Shown one piece after another: positions 1 through 12,371 of a stretch of 64,000 nt of DNA. Position 1 is the first letter of the stretch, and each line of letters begins with the position of its first letter. Location: contig BSYQ01000006.1 of the NCBI GenBank assembly GCA_030272585.1, positions 4,365,001 through 4,429,000 of the forward strand, read 5' to 3'. This DNA is from Bryopsis sp. KO-2023. Its lineage: Eukaryota > Chlorophyta > Ulvophyceae > Bryopsidales > Bryopsidaceae. The position numbers and the translations under genes are program-made. Under the pieces are notes generated by a model. The model was not told where the DNA came from. It searched no databases and worked only from the letters and a program-made list of their open reading frames with translations.

Positions 1-277
1 TTGACTGAAACCAATGTTAGAATTAACCTCTTTTTATTTTTAGTTTGCTTTTTTGCATTCCATCAAAGATGTACGGCATCACTGTTCTCTAGAAAAAAGA
101 AATGGATACAAAAATACATATATACAGTTTTAGTCATTTTTTTTCATTCACACGTAACATATTTATGAGGAGTGTGAATATACTCTTGAATCGCTTGTTT
201 TTTGCTTCTTTCAATGCATGAGTAAAAACTCATAGTGTGTGTGTGTGTGTTTTGAATTTTTTTTTCTTTCCAAACAG

Positions 278-2581
278 GTCTGGAAGAGCCCCCTGAGGGT
301 GTGGAGGATGGGCAAACTTTGGCTGGAGCGTTGGTAAAAGCTGCGGTGGAAGATAATTTTGGGGCTGGCGAAAATTGGGAAGATTTCGGAGCGATGCACA
401 AACAGGCGGAAAGCGACGCTCGAGTTTTTCTCAGATGGCAAACTCAAGAGAAAAAAAAGCATGCGGTGGGGCATAGCTTTTTTTCTTTCCTTTTTTTTTC
501 AGAGAAAATTTTTCCAGCGGCTTTTGGGGCTTTCTCGTTCCGAGATTCGATGTATCGAAACTCCATGGACTCATGATCGCTGGAATGATTTCTGCACTTG
601 ATTTTAATTGGTCCTTCGCATGAGGTTAAACCAGCCAAATGCATCACTATTGATTCTATTTTTATCAGCATTTTCATTTATCTTGTATGTATCGTGCAGA
701 ACTGTTTTTTTCGATGGTCGATTTGAAGCAGTTGAGCTTTTCATATTTTTCCAAATCCATCGATAGACAATGCTGCCAAAATCGGATCAACATCCATCTT
801 AATTCTGACACTCTTTTTTTTTTTTGTCATAGGATGATTTGAAATCAAGAGAGGCTCAAATCAAACAAACCAAGTTGCACTTGGGAAGCGTCGAAAAAGC
901 TAGAGTGGCAGATCATAAGGCATTCGAGGTCAGATATCAGCGGCTCAGCGACGATGCCGATCATGAGGTGCGACCCTACCCCTCTTCCTTCTCCAAACTC
1001 ATTTCCAAGCATTTTTCTGTTCATTTTCGACTTTACACTGGCTAATAGAACTCTTTATATAGCCCAACTGCAGCAATACAGTGCTGATCGTGCCGATTGG
1101 GTTGGCCCATCCGATAATCGATTCGATATCTATTATTGTTAACAAAGTTTGATGGGGTTTCTTTTCAGAGGAAGAAAGCCCTTGAGCAGCAAGAAAGCGA
1201 AATGCGATTGGCTGCTTCGGAAACTTCAGTCAAAGAACGGGTCAGCCGGCTGAAAGAACTCGATGAGGTCAGCAAATAAGTATGTATGGGTTTTCGGCTG
1301 CCTCTGTATGTGGTGAACTGATTTCTTGATCAATCGATAAATAGCCAGTGGAGGAATCACATGGACGTCATGTAAGCTTTCAATACAGTGTTAGATTTGG
1401 GGGGGGAGGGGGGGTATTTCTATGAAAATTCTCTGCATGGATTGATCTGCTGTGAAGGTTCAATTTATTTTATATTAAAAAAAGGGCAAAAGAAAAGGAA
1501 AAGCCGTACTACCTCGAGATCATCACAACTTCTAGAATATGTTTTTGGCATATGTGTATTGTCTTTTCACTGACTTAGCCGACCACCCTTGAAATGCTGA
1601 CTTATTGATTGGCCCCTGCACACGCCAGGTTCGTCAAAAATTGAGTGGATTGACCTTAGCCTTCAAACAGCGATCGAAACAAGCCCAAACCAGCCATTCT
1701 GCACACAAAATGGCATTGGGGGTGTTGGCCCTGGAGGAATGCTTGGAGCACGGCAAACCTTGTCAAGGAGAGCTTCGCTCCGTACAATCCGGCTGTCAAG
1801 GGGACCCCCTCGTCAAGGCGGCTTTAGAACCTCTGTCTGGTTTTGCCGACAGGGGCGTCCCCACCTTGCTGCAATTGAAGAGCAACTTCAGCGATGTACG
1901 GAGGGATGCTTTGGCACTCGGCATGTTGCCGAAGGAAGGTGGAGGATTGATTGCTCAAGCGGTGGCTAAATTGGGGGCCATGCTCAAGGTGAGGATGAGT
2001 TTTTCCAAGAATGAAGCTGTATGACCTGACGCTTGGTATCAAATTATGAAAAATTTTATTTATGGGAAAGGGGGGGATGGGTCCCCATCGATTGACTGAA
2101 TCTCCTGTGATTATCTGAACCGATGGCCGAGTCTGGATAATAACATGAAACACTGCCAAATCGTTTCTTTAAATTGAGCTTCTTTGCCAAGAGTGAGGAC
2201 CAAGGGGTGAGAAAACGAACCAAGACATGTGGAAAAACTCGATTCAAAACAGCAGTTCAAGCATTATGTCAATTGAATCGCGACAAATCCAAGCTTTTTT
2301 GTTTTTTTTGTCCCTTGCAGATCGATGAAAAGGCCACCACAAGCGAATCGATATCTGAAAACCCTCCCACCCTGGATGTTGGACTTTCCCATGTGGAAGC
2401 CAGTCTGACTGACGGCGATGTCCTCGCTGCCGCTAATTTTCTGGAGAAGGCCACGGCAGGGACGGCTGCAGAATGCGTTACTCGACACTGGATTGCTGAT
2501 GCAAAAAATAGAGCGGCCGCCGAACTAGCTTTGAAAGCTCTCCATGCGAGAGCGACATGTCTGACGCTGTCCATTTCTTGA
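278..2581 (+). CDS. MIC60: MIC60/mitofilin, C-terminal part (5' end outside window)
   Basis: This is the C-terminal part of the MICOS subunit that shapes cristae junctions in the mitochondrial inner membrane. Exons: 278-465, 833-967, 1169-1267, 1629-1988 and 2321-2581; every junction keeps phase and has GT-AG ends. The first exons are acidic and coiled-coil (KALEQQESEMRLAAS, ERVSRLKELDE). The 1629-1988 exon carries the family's conserved stretch: TSHSAHKMALGVLALEE, then GVPTLLQLKSNFSDVRR and GGGLIAQAVAKL. The last exon has GTAAECVTRHWIADAKNRAA and ends at TGA 2579-2581. The N-terminal presequence and membrane segment must lie upstream of base 1, because exon 278 begins with two bases of a split codon. 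Family assignment rests on the C-terminal mitofilin pattern and is firm. Bases 1-277 look intronic. Confidence 0.88.
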
Positions 2582-5500
2582 TTTTTGTAAAGACATGGAG
2601 GGGCATCACCCCTCAACTAGAGTCCAGGAAAAATTTGGTGTGTCATGGAGGGTATTGCATTGTGTGGTTCGTGATGTGTGTGGGGGGGGGGGTTAGGTAA
2701 AACAGCCTTGGTGGATGCTTCTCCGTTCACCTGATTTTGGTTTATAGCTAGGTTTCAGGAATGGTGTGGTGCGTTGGTTTGGGGGTGGAGTTACGGTTAT
2801 CCAGAATATATAACTGGGGGTCCTCACCCACCAGTTGGTCTAATTGCAATTAAATTGGACCAACGACAAAAGTAGAACGTTGGGCTGCTCGCGTTCACCC
2901 AGCTGTATTTGCCATTTTAGAGAATTTCTAAATAAACTATAAACTGACAATGGAACCCAAAATCCAACGTTCGTGCGAGGAAGTTGAGATGTGTTCTGTG
3001 TATCCTTGCCAAAGTTTCCATAGACTTTGAAAAAGAGTTGCATTACCACCTCGAAACCTTACACAATTCACACTCAACTTGGCAACCTTCATCCCTTGCT
3101 GCTCTGGGCCCACAGAAACAGGTTGGATTTAAGAATCCTGCAGAACCATCGTCCTCTCCAAGCACAGACACTCGGAAAAAGTTGTGTTGAGAGTGCGAGG
3201 ATTCGAACGCCCAATGGGCATTATCATTGACAATGCCCCGCGCCTTTGAATTTGCTGACTCCTAAAATTGAAGTGCCAACTGCTGACTTCAAGCTTACAA
3301 AGCATAACTTTTTTTAACTCTTAACTTAGGAGTCCTAAGTCTTCCATGAAAAGACCTCCGCTCATTTGTGTATCCATGAATTGAATAATCAGTTAAAGAG
3401 TGGAAAAAAAAAGGAAAGAGTAACATATAGTCAAAATATAAGAAAGAGTGGGATCAAAAATATGAAAGAGAGAGACAAGAAAGAAACGAAAGATGAAATG
3501 GTAACTAGAGGAGTCGAACCTCTTTTCTCGTCCGACACGAGAGTTACCTCTTTTTTTATGGTGGTTTTTTCATTTCAGAAACATCGAAACGCGCGCAACG
3601 GTTTTCTTTTTCAAAACTCTTCGTTCGTGTTTTGGTCGTTCTCTGGTCCATGACCTGGTTTCAAGACAATCCAAACAGAAATTGATCTTGGGAGGGAAAT
3701 TGAAAAAAAAAACAGAAAAAAAACAAAAAAAAAAAAAAAAACAGGCATTCACGCAATACTGTGCTTTTAGTTGCATTATTGGTTTGGACAATTCAATGGC
3801 GCCACCCGCCCATTCTAGGGAATCAGGTGTCGGTTCTCTTGGGGAGGAGGGGGAGCGGGGAGAGTGGTGGAGGGCCGCCTTCGCACAGTTCTATCCTTTT
3901 CAGCCGTTGTGAATTCCAATACCAATTCCACCGCAACTATTAAGAGATCGCCAATCATCAATCAAGTTTTCCTTTTCCCAAAACAAAAAACGAGACAGAA
4001 CCCAACAAAAAACATAAAAGAAATGCAAGAAACCCCCCACCAGAAAAAATAGAAAATGGCAGCAGTTGTGTGTTTTTTTTATCCCATTTCAACCACATGA
4101 CCCCCCCCCCCTTCCCGCTCATTCCCAACTTTTCTTGTTCATGTTTCTTGTTCTTGTTGCATAACTTCCCAATTCCCATTCCACCCAGTGGAAATTTTGA
4201 AAAATTGAACAAAGGGGGCTTCGAAAACCCAAGTTTCAACCCACGCACCTCGCACCATTTTTCAGATTGAGAATGAGAAAAAGACAGAAAGAAAGAAACA
4301 GAAAAAAAAAGTTTAAAAAAACAATCGCATGTCTAACAAAAGAAACCATCCAGTAATGCATAAAACATTTAATTTTTTTTGTTTTGTGTGTGCACGTTGG
4401 TTGTGTGAAGTGCTTTTGTTTTCTCAAAATCCTCTCTTAAATTTTGTCTTGTATTTCCTCTTTGAAGCAAACAATTGTCTGGACGATACATTAACATATT
4501 CACCCACCCACCCCTCTCTCTCAGAAAAAAAAAAGGAAAGAAAAAAGACCAACACTCCATGCTCAATTTCATTTTTTTTTTTTTAGCGTGTGTGCGCTTG
4601 CATTATTGTACATTTTTTTGTCCACTCCAGATACATATCTCAAAAAAAAATAAAATTATAAAAGTGTGGACATGTGTTACAACTGCCCACAGTCATCCCA
4701 ATAAGGAGGAGAGGAAAAAAAATCCTCGATATGAACAACTCATCGAAGCCCCCACCTATCTGAATATATATATATATAGCACCTGGCTCCCCCCCTCCCC
4801 CCACCTTTTTTTAAAAAGTAAAAGTAGCTATGTATTTTTTTTTTAATTATTGGCATCCAGAAAATGAAAATCCATCGAACACACCAAATATGTATACATA
4901 AATCGACACGAGGAGGAAACCAGTGTTGCTTGTTGCTTTTTTTTCCCCCCCAATCTTTTTCTTTTTTTTTTTTTCACCCCCATTTTGTTTGGGACGACAA
5001 CCTGCCGGTTCCAGTTTTAATGAGCAACTTTTCCCCCAAAGCCCCCTTTTTTTTCCCACCCCCCCCCCCCCCCAAAAAAAAAAAAAAAAAAACCGAAACG
5101 AAAACGAAAACGAAAAAAAAAAGAAAGAAAAAAAACACACTTCCGGCCCCACTCCCTTTTTTTTCCCACTTTTTCGACAAAAAAAAATTCTCACCCACCC
5201 AACCTCATCCCACCCCTTCCCCCCGAACTTCCCAAACCGAGAAAACTTTGATGAACAGACGACAAGTCATATAACACTTTCCCCAATTTCCCTGCTAAAA
5301 ATCTATCATTCCCCAAGCACCTGTCTTTTTTTGGGGGTCGGCTTTTTTTTTGTTTTTTGAAACCTCTTGAGAAATATTGGTTTTTGACTCTTCCCTATGA
5401 ATACGGTCCTGACACAAGATGCATGCTACGGTTCCAGTTTGTTTTGTTTTTTTTTTGCTACTTTTTGTGTTTCTTTTTTGGTCAAGCCGCCGTTCACACA

Positions 5501-6044
5501 CACACACACACTTTCTCTGTTCACGCCCAACTCACCATGAGGTCTCGAAAAATGTTTCAAAATGATATTCTGTGAGTCCCCCCCCCCCCCTCCTTGCCTT
5601 ATTGTTTTTTCTTTTTCTTTTTTTTCCCTTTCCATCTGTTTTTTTTTTTTTTTGATACTTTCCCCTACCCTCTTCCAGCGTCTCCCACACCAGCCCCTCA
5701 TTTTTTTTTCCTTTTTAATCTTAATTGTTTTTGCTACGCTGAAAAAGAAAAAAAAAAAAAGAAAAAAAAAAAAAAAGAGAAGAAACTCCTCTCTTTGATT
5801 ATCGCTTTTCATAATTTTTTTTTGTAAAAACCTTTTTTTTTTTTCAAAACAAGGGGACAATATTTCCTAGGGATCTTTCCTTCATTTGCTTTTTTTTTTC
5901 CTCACCACTACCCTGTAGTTGCGATATTTAAGTCGACCGATTTCCTAGCACTCTCTGCCATCTTTTAACTTTTTCTTTGCTTTTTTTCTTTTTTTGTTCC
6001 TTTTTTGGTGTTTTTTTTTTATGCCTGTTTTTTTTCTGGGACTG
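2582..6044. other. Gene-free spacer, homopolymer-rich
   Basis: I see no supported gene here. The stretch from about 3.7 to 6.0 kb is dominated by runs of A, T and C, including C15 followed directly by A19 at 5059-5092, and several TG/CA dinucleotide tracts. The open frames in it are lysine-, phenylalanine- or proline-rich translations of these runs and have no splice-compatible neighbours. The one structured item is the tRNA-like fold at 3500-3548. Confidence 0.6.
3500..3548 (-). ncRNA. tRNA-like fold lacking one arm
   Basis: Read on the minus strand, a perfect 7-bp outer stem (GGTAACT with AGTTACC) encloses two hairpins. The 3' hairpin is a perfect T-arm: AGAGG, loop TTCGACT, CCTCT, which contains an exact pol III B box (GGTTCGACTCC). 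The 5' hairpin is TCTCG, loop TGTCGGA, CGAGA. The base after the outer stem is A, as a discriminator would be. At 49 nt it is too short for a full cloverleaf: either the D arm or the anticodon arm is missing, and the loop base that should be U33 is G. It could be a decayed tRNA, a tRNA-derived SINE head or a small tRNA-like RNA. I see no clear T-run terminator immediately downstream. Confidence 0.4.
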
Positions 6045-8250
6045 TTAATGCATCGATCTGGAGCGTTGTCGACGATTCGTGTTGCTTCTTTTCAGACGGG
6101 ATATGAGTCCGGAAACCCATCTCCGAAATGCACCGGCCGCCACTTGCATGTGGCCTCGATTTTCACAGATGTGCTCCACCAGTCTGGTCAACACATCCAC
6201 CTGGAATATAAGCAAACACACCAGCAGTTGTGATTTCATGATTACAAATAAAAAAGTAAAAAAGAAAAAAAGTATAAAAGAAATTGTCTTTTTGTGATGT
6301 TTGCGTTGCCACCTGGTTTAAAAAAAGAAAAAAAAAATGACGACGAGGAAGCAAGCCCGAAAAGAGTCGAGACCAACAGGGGAAAAAAGAAAATTTAAAA
6401 TTTAAACTCTGATAAAAAATTTGATTTAAAAAAAACTGGGAACAGACATTAAAAATCACTACAGAATTATTATTTTTTATTTTTTTTGACGAAAAATATA
6501 TCTTCTTTCAAAATTGGCGAATTGTTCTGTGCTCTTTCCTTTTCTTGGGGAAAAACATACATTTGATGCCAAGGGAAAAAAAAAATTGGATACACGGGGG
6601 GGAAAACGAACAAGCCATTTCGAATGAAAAAAAAAATCTAATTCTGTGTAAGAAATTTTCAAAGCAGCTAAAAATAATTAAAGTTAAGAAAAGCAAAGTA
6701 TGACTACATACCTGGAGTTCCACATTTTGAATAACTAAAAGAGATAACAGCTCATCCATGTCCAGTGCCCCCTTGATTTGAGTGAGCAATCGACCTGCAG
6801 GAATCTACATCATCAAAAAAGCCAAAAAACAAAACCAAAAAAAAAGTTAGGACAAGTCGCTTTCAAAGCAAAGAAAAAAAGAAAAAAAACTCGAAAACAT
6901 ACAAAGCACATTTTTTTTTTTTTAAACTCCAGTTCAAATCTTGCAAGCTCTTTATTGGAAAAAAAGAAACCAAAAAAAAAAAACCCTCCCCCTGAAGTTT
7001 TTGAATCGCTGCTGACCTGCAAATTGTCTTCCCAAAGCAGTCCCTTGAGCATTCCGATGTCCAAAACTTTTTCGGCCTGCCGCAGGTGCTGCATGTTTGA
7101 ATGCCGAACAAGGTCCCTCAAAACCACCATGGCAGCATAAGCTTCAGGAACGTTTCTGTTGCTCACCAACCTGAATCAACCCCATCAACCTACTTTTTCG
7201 TGTAACCCCACCAAATTACTTTTTTATGGTGTTTTTTTTTTCTTCTTTTTGTAATGGGCAACACCCCTGGCAATTTGAGGTCAAACAACGACGACCAAAA
7301 CAAAGAAAAAAACTTGAATGAGAAAAGAAACACATGTACAAAGGCTGTGGTTAATTCATGTAAATGGGAAGATGCTCATCCCACACAAATATTGCGTTGG
7401 AACTTCAATATCTCTCATTTATCTATTTATTATTATGGTGTTTTTTTTCGTTTTTTTTTGGGGGGGGGGTGGAGAGGGCAATCATTCAATGGTAAATTGA
7501 AGCAACGATCACAAAAAAAGCAAACAATTGAAAACATCATCCCACCTCGAAAAACGAATTAAAAAAAAAAAAGATTTCGATGTGGGTCAGCACAGCATTT
7601 TTTTTTATTATTATTTACCTGCAAAGACCTTGGATATCATAAATCGACACCCCTTTCGCCAAAACGAGCGACAGGCTCTCTGCGGGGGTGTCTAAACACA
7701 TCAATTCCTGCTCGCCCTCACCCAACGAAAATTCCGGAGGTTCCAACGGCACCTTTGTTTCTTCTGCCCATTTAACGATATTTTCCCTCAGCGAATGCAA
7801 CGCACTCACATTCCTCGTCACCAACCTTGTTCCTATAATTATTCCCCCCCCAAAAAAAGAATTCTGTTAATTTTCATTGGCAAAAGAGCTCCTATAATTA
7901 TTCCCCCCCAAAAAAAAACATGCTGTTAATTTTCATCACCAACCTTGTTCCAAAATTATTTTCCCCACAAAATGCTGTTGATTTCCATTCAACAGCAAAA
8001 GATCAACACATTTCAACCGTGGCATTCCTCCCACCCCTCCACCCCCCCAAAAAAAAAGGTCGACGCATTTTTGCCGCAAAAGCGTCAAATATCACTTGCC
8101 AGTCATCGGACAGGTGAAGCTCCCACGCTCGAACCAGCCCTTGATCGAGCCTCGATCGTATATCTGCCCTGTCTCGACCAACACCACCGGGTCGTGCATC
8201 AAATCCCGCGAGATAGGGCAAACAAAAATCTCGGGAGGAGACGCTGCCAT
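6045..8250 (-). CDS. U-box domain protein, probable E3 ubiquitin ligase
   Basis: Five exons on the minus strand: 8250-8096, 7825-7619, 7170-7017, 6804-6712 and 6200-6045. All junctions are GT-AG and in phase, giving 254 residues. A U-box fold starts almost at the N-terminus: PPEIFVCPISRDLMHDPVVL, then TGQIYDRGSIKGWF, then TCPMTGK spliced to LVTRNVSALHSLRENIVKW. These match the family's CPI...DPV, YDR..I..W and TCP...L..N..L...I..W pattern, so recruitment of a ubiquitin-charged E2 is expected. Residues after about 80 have no clear named domain; they look helical (VLRDLVRHSNMQHLRQAEKV), possibly an armadillo-like remnant. The C-terminus is basic (KRSNTNRRQRSRSMH). The start ATG is the first in frame before the U-box. 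Introns are very homopolymer-rich, and intron 1 contains a local duplication. Confidence 0.85.
7818..7951. repeat. Local duplication covering a 3' splice site
   Basis: TCACCAACCTTGTTCC occurs at 7818-7833, across the acceptor of U-box exon 2, and again at 7936-7951. Between and after the copies, a short unit of the form CCTATAATTATT, a C-run, an A-run and CTGTTAATTTTCAT recurs two to three times. On the coding (minus) strand this places a second, upstream copy of the acceptor and the first bases of exon 2 inside intron 1. Confidence 0.6.
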
Positions 8251-11200
8251 TCTCTTTATCCTTCGCTTTTTTTTCTCTTATCGACCCCCACAAGCCTCGG
8301 CTGTCGGAACGAAACAAAGCGAATGTTTCAATGAGCAGCACAGAGAAGAAGGGGAAAAAAATCTGTCGGTTGACGTCGAGAAGATGTGTGTCAGAAGCAA
8401 AAAACCACAAATAAACAGCCATAAGAAGCATGACAAACACGTGCGGTGCGCTCTTCACCACACCCGTCCGGCTGACAGATCCCACCAACCACCGAAGACT
8501 AAGAAAGTTCGTAAACCGTGTCGAGACGAGCGGAAAAAAGCACCACCACCACCACTCGAAAGCAAAAAAACGCTGGTGGCAGCGCGATACTTTACAGCAC
8601 AGTATCTGAGTAGTGTGTTTCTATTATTATTCACCAGTTCTGCTGCCACCGGCGAAGTCCAGCAGTATCTTACACAGGGCGAGTTCTTGGCGGTTTTTGC
8701 CCCCCTGGTTTTTGAAAGTCCTGGGATAACTCGGGGAGGCTATCGTGATGCGAAGCCCTGAAAACGCATCGCTGCACTTTTTCCACGAGGCGTCCGGCAT
8801 GACGGGCAAGACGGGGGGGAGGCTCTGAGCTGGGCAGTCATGTCACCAATCCTTCTCCACCCAAGACGCGCACAACAGGGTCGAAATTTGGAGCCAGCTG
8901 GAAACCGAAAACCGAAATTTACGTTGAGGAATTTGGGAGGGAGGGGGGAGAAATGGTACGGCACCGAATTGGGTGAAAATGGGGGCGAAAAACATCTGCT
9001 AGGGCCGAGTTTCGAGATGGTGGTGCGAGGGAAAGACGGTGGTGATGGTGGTGGTGGTGCTCGTGGGGTGGTTGGAAGGAGGGGGGGGGGGGGAGTTGAT
9101 GGTAAGTGTTTTTGAAGTATCATTTGGGAGACTGTGGTTTTTTGTTTCTGATGAACCCCTCCCAAAAGTCTGACATTTGGGTTGAGAGGGAACTCAATGC
9201 TGAATTCAGCTTTTTTTTGTTTTTTCTTCTTCTTGTATTGCTTGATGTGGAACATGATCTAGCAGTGCTTTTTATTCAATCAATTTTTTGTGGAAAGGAA
9301 GAATGAATACACTTTGACAACAGTTTCATCATGTAAAAAATATGTAATAATTTTTTTAAGAAATTAAAAAATAATTCGGGTCTGGTTTACCTTGAAATCC
9401 AAAGCAAAAAAATCTTTCAAGCTTTCTTGTCGGATTTAAATATTCAGCAACAGCTGCAAACGAACTGAGAAAAGTAACAAAAAAAACAAGCGTTTCATTG
9501 ACCTATGCAAGGCAAGAGAAAATGTTAAAAAAACTATGACTAAAAGCATTCAATTTTTGTGAGCGAAGGAGGCACCCCCCCCCCCCCCAACCAAAAAAAA
9601 AGAAAAAATATTTTTTCTCCATGGTGCCAATGCAGACTTTCACAAAAAAAGAAAAGCATGAGACTGGGAAAAAAAATAATTGAAATAATAATAATAATAA
9701 TCGAAGCATAGTGGAATAAGCACAATGGGGCTTTCAACCTCAATGGAACACAATGTTGAAAAACAAAAGAAAAAACAATCTCATAAAATCTCATAAAATC
9801 AATCAGTACATTACATTGATCACTGGGTTCAGAATAATCTTCACGAAAGTCGAGCAAAAAGAAAAGAAGAAAAAACAAAAAAAAAAGACAAAGAAAAGAA
9901 AAAAAAGAAAGAAAACAACTGGACTGCCATGTGCACACCAGCACACACACACACATATTTCACCAAAGACAGAGACGTACTCATTTTTCTTTTGAAAAAA
10001 AAAAAAAAAAAATCTCTTTACATGGTGAATTCTCGCTCTTCTCCTTTCTAAAATTGACAACGTCTATAAGGCCCCCCTCCCCAAACCAACCCCCCCCCCA
10101 AATCCCTTTCCCCAAATTTTTCCTATTTTATTCATCACAAGCATCTTGCAAAGAAAATGCAAGCAAACCCCCTTATTGACAAAGGGCCCACACAGACGAT
10201 CTCATTTTTCCTTTTTTTTTTTTAAGGAAAATCTGAGACAGGGAAAAACATTCCAATGTAACTGCCTGCAACTATCCATCAACCCACACCCAAAACAAAA
10301 AAGCGAACAAAACTGGAATATTTTTTTTTTCAACTAACACGTTTTCTTTTCTTTGTTTTCCCTTTTTTTCCCCTTTTCTTTTCTTTTCTTGTTTTTTTGT
10401 TTTTTTTTTGTTTTTTTCTTTTCACTCCAGCAAAAAGACTCCCATGTATCAATCCTTACAACCGAAAATTAAAACAAAAAAATCACAAAAAAAAAGAAGC
10501 AACCCCGGAAGAAAAAAATCACAAGTAAAAAACCACAACGAAAGAAATTAAAAAAACCATGCCAAGAATAAAAGGGGGTTTCAGTTATGTAGCATTCAGG
10601 GAAATTAAAAAAAAAAAAAAAGAAAAAGAATAGGTTCCGGCAGAACAAATCTGCAAAAGACTTGATGAGGTGCAAAATCTAAGTTATAAAACAACAAAAA
10701 AAGGAAATACTCAACTTTTGAACAAAGAAAAAAAAAAAAGAAGAGGAGGAGGAGAAGGAGGTGGGGCAGGGGGGAGAAAAATTCGGAAAACAACAGCTAA
10801 ATTTTCCGAATTAAAAATTTTTCCCCTCGTACCCCTTTGCATCTCCCCACCCCAAATCAAACCTTGCGTTTGTTTCTGAGAAACCATCAACTGCATGTAG
10901 ATCCATTGGGATTCATATACCTGGTATATGTTTTGTTTTTAATTTTTTTTAATTCTTTTTCTTTTTCCCTGACCACTCACTAACTTTAATCGCACTTTTT
11001 TTTTTTTTTTTTTGCTTGAATTTTTATATTTGCACAATTCGATGCAGTCTATCTATCGTCATTTTTTTCTGTTCCCCAAAAAAGTCCCATTAATAAAAAA
11101 AAGAGAAAGAAACCTTCCTCTTCACAATGCTTCTTGTCGTTTTTTTTGTTTTGTTTTGCTTGTTTTGGCCTTTTGTTTTTTTTTAGTTTTTTTTTTTCTT

Positions 11201-11404
11201 TTTCTCTCCCTTAAATACTCTCCACAAACAGCATCATCATCATTCAAAACAAGAAAAAAAAAGCCATCCAAAAAAAAAAAGAAAAAGAAAAACCATCTTT
11301 TGTTGTTCTTTTTGTTTTTTGTTTTTTGTTTTTCTATGTATTTCAACTCGCAACTCGATCCGGGAAACATCCCTCGTTGTTTAGAAAAAAAACAAAATAT
11401 CATA
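8251..11404. other. Gene-free spacer
   Basis: No coding region is supported. The 8.3-9.1 kb part is of more even composition and may hold the promoter of the minus-strand U-box gene. From about 9.3 to 11.4 kb the sequence is homopolymer-rich (poly-A, poly-T and C-runs such as 9577-9590). Its open frames are low-complexity K/F/P translations. Confidence 0.55.
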
Positions 11405-12371
11405 TCACCATAAAAAAAAAAGATGCACGATTCCTAAGTACGCTAGAAATGTGATCAACGTGACATTCGCAACGAATCCGTAACTACGATTCGTCTGAAT
11501 CTCGACTGACCCCAACGGCGAAGGCTCCTCTTTCGATTCGTAGCACAACAGCCACGATTTATAGATCCCTTCCGAACACACCGGATGAATTTCACATCGA
11601 TAACGTGTGGAGGGCATTCTCGAACCGAACCTAAGCTGCAATCGAAGTATCGGGTCCCCATCCACGCATTCGACCCACGCTCTGGAGTTCACCCCGGAAG
11701 GCACCAACGATGCACAAGTGCCGCTGCCCAGCATGGGGATTCTTGGCATTTCTTTCGAAGGGTGCATCAGATCGATGTCTTCAGGCCTGACGCCACAATT
11801 TGTTGAATTGGACTTGGCGGAGTCTTGGCCAATCTTGATGCCGTGGAGGTTGAGCAAACATGCGGAGCCCCGTGCATCGAGACTCAATACACATCGTTGA
11901 CCCTTACAGTTTCTGCAAGCAGAACGAGGCAGAAGTCAGACAATATCCATGACATCCTTAGTCCTATCACAACAAGACAATCCTTCTTCGGCTCCCACTG
12001 GATCTCCACTGCATTCTGTGAAAAAGATCTGTGGCTGGGGCCAATGATGTGTTTCCACTTCGCACTCACATTCCTCTCATCAATGCATGGCTGCGGGTCA
12101 ATCCCACACAATTCTTGCCATCGGTGATGTGTGCACAAATCGCAGCCCCTCTGGCTTGCTGGTCTGGCTCATGCCGTGAACAGGCCGCTGATGATGTGTG
12201 GAAAACTTCGGCATCATTGGGGAGCCCCCAATCCGCCAATGCACCACTTTGGAAGGAGAACACGATGTCACGGCGCCCGGCAGCATTTTGCGTTTGGCTA
12301 AGTGCTACGATCAGCAGGGGCAGGACTATGCGTCGTATCGTTCTCGGAGGACTGCTGCAACTGGAATTCAT
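11405..12371 (-). CDS. Unrecognised protein with signal peptide and C-terminal membrane segment
   Basis: Model: exons 12371-12070, 12015-11971 and 11912-11405 on the minus strand. All have GT-AG ends (donors GTGAGT and GTGATA) and sum to 284 residues in frame. The N-terminus reads as a signal peptide: basic PPRTIRR, then hydrophobic IVLPLLIVAL and a small-residue region QTQNAAG. A second hydrophobic stretch (VANVTLITFLAYLGIVHLF) lies at the extreme C-terminus with only two residues after it. Several cysteines fall between the two, so a type I single-pass protein with a lumenal or extracellular domain is the simplest reading. I recognise no family. The first exon overlaps plus-strand open frames of similar length, so its reading is the least certain part. 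Confidence 0.42.

Noticed and set aside
3186-3260. tRNA-like text with GATTCGAAC on the minus strand
   Set aside because: A 7-bp hairpin and an imperfect outer stem exist, but there is no T-stem around the TTCGAAT loop.
4847-5360. Overlapping open frames of 115-145 codons on both strands
   Set aside because: They are K/F/P/S-rich translations of homopolymers with no coding-type composition and no splice partners.
8003-8761. Long frames on both strands around the U-box start
   Set aside because: The minus-strand U-box exon explains part of the openness; the rest has no family resemblance and no consistent splice context.
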